Position numbers and translations under genes: made by a program
Part shown: piece after piece, positions 17,569-26,644 of the stretch
Layout: every line of letters starts with the position of its first letter
Numbering within the stretch: position 1 is the first letter of the stretch
From: CALIZF01 sp046292445
GTDB lineage: Bacteria > Pseudomonadota > Alphaproteobacteria > Rhodobacterales > Rhodobacteraceae
NCBI GenBank assembly: GCA_046292445.1
Contig: JBKBQT010000014.1
Span: forward strand, 1 to 64,000
Reading direction: 5' to 3'
DNA length: 64,000 bases
The notes under the pieces: generated by a model
Told to the model about the DNA's origin: nothing
What the model saw: the letters and a program-made list of their open reading frames with translations, nothing else
Databases searched by the model: none

Positions 17569-19584
17569 TCAGATCGCCGCTGCCAGCCGCGCCCCCTGGT
17601 CGATCGCCCGCTTGGCGTCGAGCTCGGCCGCCACATCGGCCCCGCCGATCACGTCATGCGCGATCCCCGCCGCGGCCAGCGCATCGGCCAACCCCCGCGC
17701 CGGCTCCTGCCCGGCACAGAGCACGACCGTATCGGCCGGGATCACCGCCGCCCCCTCGCGCGTGGTGACATGCAGGCCGTCCGCCGCGATCCGCTCGTAG
17801 GTCACGCCGCCGCGCATCTCGACCTGCTTCATCGCAAGGCTCGCGCGGTGGATCCACCCGGTCGTCTTGCCCAGCCCCTTGCCCGGCCGCTCCGCCTTGC
17901 GCTGGAGAAGCACGACCGAGCGGGCCGGCGGCGCGGGCTGCGGCCCCGCCGCCGCCAGCCCGCCCGGCACCTCCGCCGGATCGCCCACGCCCCATTCCCG
18001 GGCCCAGAGCGCAAAATCCTCGGTCGGGCTGACGCCGTGATGGACGAGGAACTCGGCCACGTCGAAACCGATCCCGCCCGCCCCTACGACCGCCACCCGC
18101 GCCCCCACGGGCGCGCCCATCAACACCTCGTCATAGCGCAGCACCCGCGCCCCCGGATCGGCCGGGATGCCGGGGTCGCGGGGCGTCACCCCCGTCGCCA
18201 CAACCACCCGGTCGAAGCCGCGCAGATCCTCGACCCCTGGCGCCGCGCCCAGCCGCAGATCGATCCCCGCCGCCGCGATCTGCCCCTCGAACCAGGCGAC
18301 GAGGCCGTGAAACTCCTCCTTGCCCGGCACCCGGCGCGCGAGGTTGAGCTGCCCGCCGACCGCGCCGCCCTTCTCGAACAGCACAACGGCATGCCCGCGC
18401 CAGGCCGCCACCAGCGCCGCCATCATCCCCGCTGCCCCTGCCCCGACAACCGCCACCCGCCTCGGCTCGGCCGCCGGATCATAGCGCAGCTCCTCCTCGT
18501 GGCAGGCCCGCGGGTTCACGAGGCAACTCGTGAGCTTGCCCGAAAACGTATGGTCGAGGCACGCCTGGTTGCAGGCGATGCAGGGCGCGATGTCGCGCGC
18601 CCGGCCCGCCGCTGCCTTGGCGACGAAATCGGCATCGGCAAGGAAAGGGCGCGCCATGCTCACCATATCCGCCGCACCCTCGGCCAGCACCGCCTCGGCC
18701 ACCTCGGGCGTATTGATCCGGTTCGAGGTGATGACCGGGATCGACACCTCGGGCCGCAGCCGCGCGGTCAGCCAGGCGAAGGCCCGGCGCGGCACGCTGG
18801 TGGCAATCGTCGGCACCCGCGCCTCGTGCCAGCCGATGCCGGTGTTGAGGATGCTCGCCCCCGCCGCCTCGATCGCCTTCGCCAGCAGCACCACCTCGGG
18901 CCAGGTCGAGCCGTCCGGGATCAGGTCGATCAGCGAGATGCGGTAGATCACGATGAAATCGTGCCCCACCGCCGCCCGCACCCGCCGCACCACCTCGACC
19001 GGCAACCGCATGCGGCCGGCATAATCCCCGCCCCAGCCGTCGGTGCGCCGGTTGACATGCCGCACAAGGAACTGGTTGAGGAAATAGCCCTCCGATCCCA
19101 TCACCTCGACGCCGTCATAGCCCGCCTCGCGGGCCCGCGCGGCAGCCTTTGCCATATCGGCGATCTGCTTCTCGATCCCCGCCTCGTCGAGCTCCCGCGG
19201 CACGAAGGGACTGATGGGCGACTTGACGGCCGAGGCGCTGACGCAGTCCTTGCCATAGGCATAGCGCCCGGCATGCAGGATCTGCATCGCAATCCGCCCG
19301 CCCTGCGCATGCACCGCATCGGTGACGCGGCGGTGGTTCGCGATATCGGCGGCGGTGAACAGCCCCGCCGCCCCCGGAAACACCCCGCCCTCGCGGTTCG
19401 GCGCCATCCCCCCGGTCACGATCAGCCCGACCCCGCCGGCCGCCCGCGCGGCATAGAAGGCCGCCACGCGGCCCCAGTCACCGGTCTCCTCGAGGCCCGT
19501 GTGCATCGAGCCCATCAGGACCCGGTTGGGCAGGACGACATGCCCCAGATCGAGCGGCGACAGCAGATGCGGATACGGGCTCAC
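17569..19584 (-). CDS. fadH: NADPH-dependent 2,4-dienoyl-CoA reductase
   Basis: FadH reduces 2,4-dienoyl-CoA during beta-oxidation of unsaturated fatty acids. The 671-residue, three-domain protein has an Old Yellow Enzyme-type FMN barrel (1-330) with QILHAGRYAY and the active-site Tyr167 and His253. Four cysteines for a [4Fe-4S] cluster follow (C335, C338, C342, C354), then FAD (VAVVGAGAAG, about 378) and NADPH folds. These positions nearly match E. coli FadH. GTG 19584 is chosen because GGAGGA lies 6 bases upstream and the protein then begins SPYPHLLSPLDLG. A related flavoprotein with another enoate substrate cannot be ruled out. Confidence 0.92.
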   Translation of the reverse strand: MSPYPHLLSPLDLGHVVLPNRVLMGSMHTGLEETGDWGRVAAFYAARAAGGVGLIVTGGMAPNREGGVFPGAAGLFTAADIANHRRVTDAVHAQGGRIAMQILHAGRYAYGKDCVSASAVKSPISPFVPRELDEAGIEKQIADMAKAAARAREAGYDGVEVMGSEGYFLNQFLVRHVNRRTDGWGGDYAGRMRLPVEVVRRVRAAVGHDFIVIYRISLIDLIPDGSTWPEVVLLAKAIEAAGASILNTGIGWHEARVPTIATSVPRRAFAWLTARLRPEVSIPVITSNRINTPEVAEAVLAEGAADMVSMARPFLADADFVAKAAAGRARDIAPCIACNQACLDHTFSGKLTSCLVNPRACHEEELRYDPAAEPRRVAVVGAGAAGMMAALVAAWRGHAVVLFEKGGAVGGQLNLARRVPGKEEFHGLVAWFEGQIAAAGIDLRLGAAPGVEDLRGFDRVVVATGVTPRDPGIPADPGARVLRYDEVLMGAPVGARVAVVGAGGIGFDVAEFLVHHGVSPTEDFALWAREWGVGDPAEVPGGLAAAGPQPAPPARSVVLLQRKAERPGKGLGKTTGWIHRASLAMKQVEMRGGVTYERIAADGLHVTTREGAAVIPADTVVLCAGQEPARGLADALAAAGIAHDVIGGADVAAELDAKRAIDQGARLAAAI

Positions 19585-19765
19585 GGCGGTCCTCCCCCAG
19601 ACGCTCACCAAGACGACGCGCCAAACCTGCGGCGCCCGCGTGCCCTTGTCACCCCCCAAACCGGCGCCGACCCCGGGGCGCGCCCGCCCGTGCCGCCACG
19701 TCACGCGGATACCGGCCGAGCAGCCCCGCGCTTTGCCCGACCGTGGCGAGGGCTGGCGGGTTCGG

Positions 19766-19896
19766 GAGCCTCCGGCGGGGATATTTGGGCCAGCCTGAAG
19801 GGCGCAGTCGCGCGCGAGACCCTGCGGGCGACCGCCGGCCACCGCCCCGCGCATCCGCCTGCTTCAGGCTGGCCCAAATATCCCCGCCAGAGGCGC
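19766..19896. repeat. Head-to-head pair of the dispersed ATATTT repeat
   Basis: Two perfect copies of the 21-bp core (GGATATTTGGGCCAGCCTGA plus A) face each other: plus orientation 19779-19799 and minus orientation 19863-19883, with CCTCCGGCGG-type flanks on both outer sides. The arms of about 34 bp could form a long stem with a 60-base loop. It occupies most of the 351-bp spacer 19585-19935; the remainder (19585-19765) shows nothing I recognise. Confidence 0.85.
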
Positions 19897-19935
19897 ACAT
19901 CGCCGCCCCGCGATCTCGCCGGTGCAGCGCGCGGC

Positions 19936-20328
19936 CTACCCCGGCCCCGCCGTCTCGACGCAATGGCGCCGGAATGCCCGCTTGAGCAGGTCGAGTTCGG
20001 CCCGAAGCAGTTCCACCTCGGCCCTCAGGTCGGCCTCGAGCGCGGATCCCGCCACGACAGCGACATGGCCGAGCACCTCGCCCTCGCCGGCATGCACCAC
20101 CAGCGTCTGCATCCCGTCCGCGACCGCCTCGGCCGGGATCGGCACGCGCAGCGCGTAGGCGCCCGCGACATCGGTCAGCGGCGACAGCGACACGCCGGCG
20201 ACTGGGCGCCCGTCATGTTCGACCGTCACCGATGGCGGCGCATCGCCCGCCCCGCTCAGCACCGCCTCCCAGACGCCCGCGCGCACGCGCGTCGCGGTCA
20301 GCCGCAGCCCAGGGGCCGGCGCGGTCAC
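19936..20328 (-). CDS. Hypothetical protein with C-terminal coiled coil
   Basis: A 130-residue protein whose GTG start is fused to the stop of the upstream DUF6478-like gene (GTGA, 20325-20328). The first 90 residues look like short beta strands (LRLTATRVRAGVWEAVL, VTVEHDGRPVAGVSL). The last 35 form a Leu-rich heptad helix (ALEADLRAEVELLRAELDLL) suited to coiled-coil pairing. No signal peptide. I do not recognise a family. Coupling with its neighbour suggests the two proteins work together. Confidence 0.65.
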   Translation of the reverse strand: MTAPAPGLRLTATRVRAGVWEAVLSGAGDAPPSVTVEHDGRPVAGVSLSPLTDVAGAYALRVPIPAEAVADGMQTLVVHAGEGEVLGHVAVVAGSALEADLRAEVELLRAELDLLKRAFRRHCVETAGPG

Positions 20329-21077
20329 AGTTCGGCCCTCGGGCGGCGCACCAGCGTGATGTCGCGCAGGATGATCTGGTTCATCTCCGGCCCCTCGAAG
20401 ATCAGGTCGATCCACGCCTTGTCCACCCGTTTCTCGTTGATGCGCGTATAGGCGAGGTCGAATTCGACCGCCGCTTCCTGCTGGCCCGGCGGCAGTTCCT
20501 GCACGACCTGCTCGACGTTGGGCCCGTGCTTGACGTTGAGCCGGGCGAAGATTTCCAGCGGCTTCTCGGTCTCGACGATCGTCTCGAGCCGGATGACGTG
20601 GCGCAGCCTGAGGCCGGTGATCGCTGCCGCCGGCAGATCGACGACCAGCGACAGGAAGGATCCGTCGAAGCGGAACACGTCGAGCCGCAGGCCATAGGGG
20701 GCAAGGTCGCGCGGGCGGCTGTTGCGGATCTGGCGCGCGGTGATCTCGCTCACCCGGCAGTCGTGAAAGATCGTGGCACCGGCGCCGAGTTCGGTGCGCG
20801 TCTCGACCGCCGCGTGACCCGGCACCGGGATCGGCCCTGTCCACAGGTCGGGCCGCCACACCCAGTCGGCCCCGGCCGGGCGGCGGATCGACGGCGCGCC
20901 GACCAGCGGCAGCGCGAGCCGCCCCTCGGCCGCGTGCAGCACCCTGTCGAGATGCCGGCGCAGGGCGCGGGCCTGCCCCCGCACCGTCTTGAGCCGTTCG
21001 AGGTCGAGGGCCGCCGCGGCATCGGCCAGTCGTTGCCAGCGCGCAAGTGCGCGGCGCTGGACCAGCCGGTCCAGCAT
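20325..21077 (-). CDS. DUF6478-like Rhodobacterales protein
   Basis: A 250-residue protein that I associate from memory with the Rhodobacterales family DUF6478; function unknown. It starts MLDRLVQRRALARWQRLAD, has a helical N-terminal 60 residues, then a conserved-looking block ADWVWRPDLWTGPI and a long beta-rich half with SFLSLVVDLP, RLNVKHGPNVEQVV and WIDLIFEGPEMNQIILRD. ATG 21077 is preferred because AGAGGG lies upstream and the extra 21 residues of the longer frame are unlike the rest. No membrane segment. Translationally coupled to the next gene. Confidence 0.7.
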   Translation of the reverse strand: MLDRLVQRRALARWQRLADAAAALDLERLKTVRGQARALRRHLDRVLHAAEGRLALPLVGAPSIRRPAGADWVWRPDLWTGPIPVPGHAAVETRTELGAGATIFHDCRVSEITARQIRNSRPRDLAPYGLRLDVFRFDGSFLSLVVDLPAAAITGLRLRHVIRLETIVETEKPLEIFARLNVKHGPNVEQVVQELPPGQQEAAVEFDLAYTRINEKRVDKAWIDLIFEGPEMNQIILRDITLVRRPRAEL

Positions 21078-21265
21078 GCCGTCCCTCTGCCCGCCTCGCT
21101 GCTCGACCACGCCCCGAAAGCCTGCCCTGAGAACCCGCACCGCACCGGCGGACCGACTGCTATTGTCCCCACCCGCGCGCCAATCGGTCTAGCACGCCGG
21201 CACTGCCCCTGCAAAGAGCGGTAATCGCGCGACTTTTCAGGTTGCCGCCCGCGCGCCGGCCGGTC

Positions 21266-22999
21266 TTACTGATCCATGTAGACATGCGTTTCGGCCCGCG
21301 CGCCCGGATGGGTGACAGCGCCCCAGCGGGCACCGCCGCACAGGCGGGCGAATTTCCAGATCGCGCCGGTCGCATAGTCGGTCGGCCGCGGCCCGGTCCA
21401 TGCGGCCTTGCGCGCGGCAAGTTCGTCATCCGACAGCGCCACCGACAATTCGCCCGTCAGCGCGTTGATCGTGATCACGTCGCCGTCGCGCAGAAGCGCG
21501 ATCGGCCCGCCATGCGCCGCCTCGGGGCCGACATGGCCGACGCAGAAGCCCCGCGTCGCGCCCGAGAACCGCCCGTCGGTGATCAGCGCGACCTTCTTGC
21601 CCGCGCCCTGCCCCGACAGCGCGGCCGTCGTCGCCAGCATCTCGCGCATCCCCGGTCCGCCCGCCGGGCCCTCGTTGCGGATCACCAGCACCTCGCCCGG
21701 CTGGTACGCCCGCGCCTTGACGGCGGCGAAGGCATCCTCCTCGCATTCGAACACGCGGGCCGGGCCGGTGAACACCTGTTCGGCCTCGGTCATGCCGGCG
21801 ACCTTCACGATAGCCCCGTCGGGGCAGAGATTGCCGCGCAGGCCCACCACGCCGCCCGTCGCCGTGATCGGCGTCGTCACCGGGTGGATGACCCGGCCGT
21901 CCGGCTCGCCCCGGATCATCTCGAGTTCCTCGCCGATGGTCCGGCCCGAGGCGGTGATGCAATCCTCGTGCAGAAGGCCCGCGCGCTTGAGTTCCTTGAG
22001 CACCACCGGCACCCCGCCGACCTCGTAGAGATCCTTGGCCACATACTGCCCGCCGGGCCGCAGGTTCACGAAATAGGGTGTGTCGCGCATGATGTCGGCG
22101 ACATCGAAGAGGTCGAAGTCGATCCCCGCCTCGTTCGCAATCGCCGGCAGGTGCAGCGCGCCGTTGGTGCTGCCCCCGGTGCAGGCGACCACGCGCGCCG
22201 CGTTTTCCAGCGCCTTGCGGGTGACGATGTCGCGGGCGCGGATGTTCTTCTCGATCAGGTGCATGACGGCGACGCCCGAGGCCTCGCAATACTGGTCGCG
22301 GCTCTCGTAGGGTGCCGGCGCGCCGGAGGAATTGAGCAGCGCAAGCCCGATCGCCTCGGACACGCAGGCCATGGTGTTGGCGGTATATTGCGCGCCGCAG
22401 GCGCCCGAGGAGGGGCAGGCGACCCGCTCCATGATGTCGAGCTCGGCCTCCGACAACTGCCCGGCCTGGTTGCGGCCCACCGCCTCGAACATGTCCTGCA
22501 CGGTGATGTCCCGCCCCTCGTAGCGCCCCGGCAGGATCGAGCCGCCATAGACGAACACGCTCGGCACGTTCAGGCGCACCATCGCCATCATCATCCCCGG
22601 CAGGGACTTGTCGCAGCCCGCAAGCCCCACCAGCGCGTCATAGCAATGCCCGCGCATCGTCAGCTCCACCGTATCGGCGATCGCATCGCGCGAGGCGAGC
22701 GAGGACCGCATCCCCTCGTGCCCCATGGCGATGCCGTCGGTCACGGTGATGGTGGTGAATTCGCGCGGGGTGCCGCCGGCCTTCTTGACCCCCGCCTTGG
22801 CCACCTGCGCCTGCCGGTTGAGCGCAATGTTGCAGGGCGCGGCCTCGTTCCAGCAGGTCGCGACGCCCACCCATGGCTGGTGGATCTCGGCCTCGGTGAT
22901 CCCCATGGCGTAGAAGTAGCTGCGATGCGGCGCGCGCGCGGGACCCTCGGTCACATGGCGGCTCGGCAGTTTCGACTTGTCGAAACGCGGGTTGGTCAT
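21266..22999 (-). CDS. ilvD: Dihydroxy-acid dehydratase
   Basis: IlvD dehydrates 2,3-dihydroxy-isovalerate and -methylvalerate in valine, leucine and isoleucine synthesis, using an Fe-S cluster. At 577 residues it is full length. Visible motifs are [27 protein letters not shown] (signature with cluster Cys), [16 protein letters not shown] (second cluster Cys) and [15 protein letters not shown], with the C-terminal [13 protein letters not shown] and [26 protein letters not shown] lies 8 bases before the ATG. It is divergent from lrgA. Confidence 0.97.
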   Translation of the reverse strand: MTNPRFDKSKLPSRHVTEGPARAPHRSYFYAMGITEAEIHQPWVGVATCWNEAAPCNIALNRQAQVAKAGVKKAGGTPREFTTITVTDGIAMGHEGMRSSLASRDAIADTVELTMRGHCYDALVGLAGCDKSLPGMMMAMVRLNVPSVFVYGGSILPGRYEGRDITVQDMFEAVGRNQAGQLSEAELDIMERVACPSSGACGAQYTANTMACVSEAIGLALLNSSGAPAPYESRDQYCEASGVAVMHLIEKNIRARDIVTRKALENAARVVACTGGSTNGALHLPAIANEAGIDFDLFDVADIMRDTPYFVNLRPGGQYVAKDLYEVGGVPVVLKELKRAGLLHEDCITASGRTIGEELEMIRGEPDGRVIHPVTTPITATGGVVGLRGNLCPDGAIVKVAGMTEAEQVFTGPARVFECEEDAFAAVKARAYQPGEVLVIRNEGPAGGPGMREMLATTAALSGQGAGKKVALITDGRFSGATRGFCVGHVGPEAAHGGPIALLRDGDVITINALTGELSVALSDDELAARKAAWTGPRPTDYATGAIWKFARLCGGARWGAVTHPGARAETHVYMDQ

Positions 23000-23148
23000 G
23001 GCGCGGCTCCCCCTCTGGCTGGCGTGCCGGAAGGGATACCGGGCAGGCCGTGGCGCGGCAAGGCGGAACGCACGGCGCGGCGCGGCGCGGCTTGACGGCG
23101 CGACGGTCGCGCACGACCTTCGGCGCGCAGCAACCCCCGAGGCCCGCC

Positions 23149-23502
23149 ATGATCCCCGCCCTTGCCACCATCCTCGCCTTCCAGCTCGGCGGCGAGGCGA
23201 TTTCGCGCGGGCTCGGCCTTCCGGTGCCGGGGCCGGTGATCGGGATGATCGCGCTGGTGGCGGCGATGACGGCCGCCCCGCGGCTCGGCGCGATGCTGAC
23301 GCCGGCGGCGCAGGGGATCCTCGGCAACCTCACGCTGTTCTTCGTGCCCGCCGGCGTCGGCGTGATCGCCCATGCCGGGGTGCTGCGCGATGCGGGGCCG
23401 GTGCTGGCGCTGGCGCTGGTCGTCTCCACCGTCGCCGCCATCGCCGCGGGCGCGCTGGCCTTTGCCGCCGTCGCGCGGCTGACGGGCCGCGGCGAGGGCT
23501 GA
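23149..23502 (+). CDS. lrgA: CidA/LrgA family membrane protein
   Basis: A 117-residue, four-segment inner-membrane protein of the CidA/LrgA (holin-like) family. Hallmarks are [24 protein letters not shown] and [19 protein letters not shown]. In staphylococci such pairs modulate murein hydrolase activity and overflow metabolism; in Gram-negatives the LrgAB pair has been linked to pyruvate or glycolate transport. The lrgB gene starts 4 bases after its stop, so they form an operon. ATG 23149 was chosen as the first Met before the hydrophobic core. Confidence 0.88.
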   Translation: MIPALATILAFQLGGEAISRGLGLPVPGPVIGMIALVAAMTAAPRLGAMLTPAAQGILGNLTLFFVPAGVGVIAHAGVLRDAGPVLALALVVSTVAAIAAGALAFAAVARLTGRGEG

Positions 23503-23505
23503 GCC

Positions 23506-24240
23506 ATGGACGACGCCAACCTCGCCCTCATCTGGAGCTATCTTGCCCGCGAGCCGCTGCTGTGGCTCACCGCCACGCTCGCCGCCTTCTGGGCCGCCGA
23601 CCGCGCCTCGGCGGCGACGGGGCGCGCGCCCTGGGCCAACCCGGTGATCGGCGCGGTGGCGCTGCTGTCGCTGGTGCTGACGGCAACCGGCACGCCCTAT
23701 GCCGATTATTTCGCCGGGGCGCAGTTCGTGCATTTCATGCTCGGCCCGGCCATCGTGTCGCTGGCCGTCCCGCTGTGGCAGAACCGCGCCCGGGTGCGGT
23801 CGGCGGCGCTGCCGATGCTGGCGGCGCTCATCGCGGCGTCGCTGACCGCCATGGTCTCGGCCGTCGCCATCGCCGCGGCCTTTGGCCTGCCGGTCGAGGT
23901 GCTGGCGGCGGTTGCGCCCAAATCGGCCACCGCGCCGGTGGCGATCGGCATCGCCGAACGCCTCGGCGGCGCGCCGACACTGGCGGCGGTGCTCGCGCTC
24001 CTGACCGGGGTGATCGGGGCGGTGGTGGCGACGCCGCTTCTCAACGCGCTCGGCATGCGCGACTGGCGGGCGCGCGGCTTTGCCGTCGGGGTGGCCGCGC
24101 ATGGCATCGGCACCGCGCGGGCGTTTCAGGTCAACGACACGGCGGGCGCCTTCGCCGGTCTCGGCATGGGCCTCAACGCGATCCTGACGGCCCTTGCGGC
24201 GCCGGTCGTGCTGGCGCTGATGACGGGCGCAAGCCCCTGA
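23506..24240 (+). CDS. lrgB: LrgB family membrane protein
   Basis: A 244-residue polytopic protein of the LrgB/YohK family. Family blocks are [58 protein letters not shown] (highly conserved PKSxTxP) and [18 protein letters not shown]. It is the expected partner of the LrgA protein encoded 4 bases upstream. Transport of small organic acids or control of lysis are the two published ideas for this family; nothing here decides between them. Confidence 0.92.
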   Translation: MDDANLALIWSYLAREPLLWLTATLAAFWAADRASAATGRAPWANPVIGAVALLSLVLTATGTPYADYFAGAQFVHFMLGPAIVSLAVPLWQNRARVRSAALPMLAALIAASLTAMVSAVAIAAAFGLPVEVLAAVAPKSATAPVAIGIAERLGGAPTLAAVLALLTGVIGAVVATPLLNALGMRDWRARGFAVGVAAHGIGTARAFQVNDTAGAFAGLGMGLNAILTALAAPVVLALMTGASP

Positions 24241-24358
24241 GCCGGCGCGATCCGACCGGTCCGCCGATGCGCAGACCGCCGGCCGCGGCGCGGCCGCAGA
24301 TTGCAATCCCCCGCCCCGCCGCTTATCTCGCCCCCGACGCCGCCCGATGGGACCCGCG

Positions 24359-25276
24359 ATGAACTGGATCACCGAATACGTCCGGCCAAAGATCAACTCG
24401 CTCTTCTCGCGCCGCGAGGTGCCCGAGAACCTTTGGACCAAGTGCCCCGAATGCGGCACGATGCTGTTTCACCGCGAGCTTGCCGACAACCTCAACGTCT
24501 GCACCAGCTGCGACCACCACCTGCCGATCACCCCGCGCGAGCGGTTCGGCGCGCTCTTCGACGCCGGCGTCTGGACCGAGGTGAAGGTGCCCGATCCGAT
24601 CCCCGACCCGCTCCAGTTCCGCGACCAGAAGCGCTATGCCGACCGCATCAAGGCCGCGCAGAAGGATACCGGCGCGCGCGATGCGATGCTCGTGGCCGAG
24701 GGCGAGGTGCTGCGCACGCCCATGATCGTGGCGGCGCAGGATTTCACCTTCATGGCCGGCTCGATGGGGATGTATGTCGGCAACGCCCTGATCGCGGCGG
24801 CAAGCCGCGCGGTGGAGACCAAGCGCCCGCTCGTCGTCTTCACCGCCTCGGGGGGCGCGCGCATGCAGGAAGGCATCCTGAGCCTGATGCAGATGCCGCG
24901 CAGCACCGTCGCCGTCGCGATGGTCAACGAGGCCCGGCTGCCCTACATCACCGTCCTGACGCATCCGACCACGGGCGGCGTCACGGCGTCCTACGCGATG
25001 CTCGGCGACATCCAGATCGCCGAGCCGGGGGCGCTGATCTGCTTCGCCGGCCCGCGGGTGATCGAGCAGACCATCCGCGAGAAACTGCCCGAAGGCTTCC
25101 AGCGCGCCGAATACCTGCTCGACCACGGGATGCTCGACCGGGTGATCCACCGCCGCGCGATGCGGGACGAGCTTGCCGCGATCGCGCGCCTCCTGATGCG
25201 CCAGCCGCCCCCGGTCAAGGGCGACCTCGCCCCGCCCGCCCCCGAGCCGGCCCCCGAGCCCGCGCCCGAACCGTGA
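24359..25276 (+). CDS. accD: Acetyl-CoA carboxylase carboxyltransferase beta subunit
   Basis: AccD moves the carboxyl group from biotin to acetyl-CoA to give malonyl-CoA, the first step of fatty acid synthesis, together with AccA. It has 305 residues. The N-terminal zinc ribbon is CPECG...CTSCD (C29, C32, C48, C51), followed by the crotonase-like core with [39 protein letters not shown] and [13 protein letters not shown]. The C-terminus is an odd [11 protein letters not shown] tail encoded by a small tandem repeat. ATG 24359 is preferred over 24347. The stop overlaps folC (GTGA), the common accD-folC operon. Confidence 0.96.
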   Translation: MNWITEYVRPKINSLFSRREVPENLWTKCPECGTMLFHRELADNLNVCTSCDHHLPITPRERFGALFDAGVWTEVKVPDPIPDPLQFRDQKRYADRIKAAQKDTGARDAMLVAEGEVLRTPMIVAAQDFTFMAGSMGMYVGNALIAAASRAVETKRPLVVFTASGGARMQEGILSLMQMPRSTVAVAMVNEARLPYITVLTHPTTGGVTASYAMLGDIQIAEPGALICFAGPRVIEQTIREKLPEGFQRAEYLLDHGMLDRVIHRRAMRDELAAIARLLMRQPPPVKGDLAPPAPEPAPEPAPEP

Positions 25277-26541
25277 GCGCAGCCACGACCGATGCGATCC
25301 TGCAGCGTCTGATGACGCTGCACCCCAAGGTGATCGACCTCACCCTTGGGCGCATGCACCGCCTGCTTGCCGCACTCGGCAATCCCGAGCGCCGCCTGCC
25401 GCCGGTCATCCATATCGCCGGCACCAACGGCAAGGGCTCTACCCAGGCAATGATCCGCGCCGGGCTGGAAGGGGCGGGGCAGCGCGTGCATGCCTATACC
25501 TCGCCGCATCTGGCGCGGTTCCACGAACGCATCCGGCTTGCCGGCTCGCTCATCGCCGAGGATCACCTCGCCGCGCTGCTCGACGAATGCGAGGCCGCGA
25601 ACGGCGGCGCGCCGATCACCTTTTTCGAGATCACCACCGCCGCCGCCTTCGTCGCCTTCGCCCGCGTGCCCGCCGACTGGCTCCTGCTCGAGGTCGGCCT
25701 CGGCGGCCGGCTCGATGCGACCAATGTCGTGGACCGCCCCCGCCTGACCGTCATCACCCCCGTCAGCCTCGACCACCAGCAATACCTCGGCGAGACCGTG
25801 CCCGAGATCGCGGCCGAAAAGGCCGGCATCCTCAAGCCCGGCGTCCCCGGCATCATCGCCCCGCAGACCGCCGATGCGCTTGCCGTCATCGAGGCGCGCG
25901 CCGCGGCCGTCGGCGCGCCGCTCGCCATCGCGAACCGCGATTTCCAGGCCTATACGGATCGCGGCCGCCTCGTGTTCCAGGATCTGAACGGCCTTTTAGA
26001 CCTGCCCCGCCCCGTCCTGCCCGGCCCGCACCAGATCGACAACGCCGGCGCCGCCCTCGCGGCGCTGCGCGCCCTCGGCCTCGGAAATGCCGAGGCGGCG
26101 GTGACCCGCGCCGACTGGCCCGCCCGCATGCAGCGCCTGCGCCGCGGCCCGCTCGCGGCCGCCGCGCCGGAGGTGGAGCTCTGGCTCGACGGCGGCCACA
26201 ACCCCGCCGGCGGCGCGGCCATCGCCGCCACGCTCGCCGCCATGCCGCCGCGCCCGACCTACCTGATCGCCGGGATGCTGAACACCAAGGACGTGACCGG
26301 TTTCATGCGCCCCCTCGCCGGCCATGCCCGCCATCTCCACGCCGTCTCGATACCGGGCGAGCGCAATACCCTGCCCGCCGAGGCGACCGAGGCGGCGGCA
26401 CGGTCCGCCGGCATCCCGGCCGGCACGGCCCCCTCGGTGGCCGAAGCCCTCGACGCCATCGCGCGCGAGGCGCCGCAGGCGCGGGTGCTGATCTGTGGCT
26501 CGCTCTACCTCGCCGGCCACATCCTGCGCGAAAACGGCTGA
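25273..26541 (+). CDS. folC: Folylpolyglutamate/dihydrofolate synthase
   Basis: FolC makes dihydrofolate from dihydropteroate and adds glutamates to folates. It has 422 residues. The Mur-ligase ATP site GTNGKGST lies at 50-57, [15 protein letters not shown] follows, then [27 protein letters not shown] and a C-terminal DGGHNPAGG. The start is a GTG inside the accD stop (GTGA), fixing translation coupling. A repeat-associated hairpin follows the stop. Confidence 0.95.
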   Translation: MSAATTDAILQRLMTLHPKVIDLTLGRMHRLLAALGNPERRLPPVIHIAGTNGKGSTQAMIRAGLEGAGQRVHAYTSPHLARFHERIRLAGSLIAEDHLAALLDECEAANGGAPITFFEITTAAAFVAFARVPADWLLLEVGLGGRLDATNVVDRPRLTVITPVSLDHQQYLGETVPEIAAEKAGILKPGVPGIIAPQTADALAVIEARAAAVGAPLAIANRDFQAYTDRGRLVFQDLNGLLDLPRPVLPGPHQIDNAGAALAALRALGLGNAEAAVTRADWPARMQRLRRGPLAAAAPEVELWLDGGHNPAGGAAIAATLAAMPPRPTYLIAGMLNTKDVTGFMRPLAGHARHLHAVSIPGERNTLPAEATEAAARSAGIPAGTAPSVAEALDAIAREAPQARVLICGSLYLAGHILRENG

Positions 26542-26566
26542 CCTGCCCCCGGCGCCCCGGCCCGGA

Positions 26567-26619
26567 TTCAGGCTGGCCCAAATATCCCACGGGGGTCCGG
26601 GGGTGTGAAACCCCCGGAC
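26567..26619. repeat. Dispersed repeat copy with terminator-like hairpin
   Basis: A perfect minus-oriented copy of the 21-bp core (26567-26587) is followed by a perfect 9-bp hairpin, GTCCGGGGG-TGTGAAA-CCCCCGGAC (26595-26619). It sits between convergent folC and livK and could terminate both. The GGGGGTCCGGGG segment also follows the repeat copy at 9918. Confidence 0.75.
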
Positions 26620-26644
26620 GCCGCTTCCCCGCGCAGGCCGCCGG

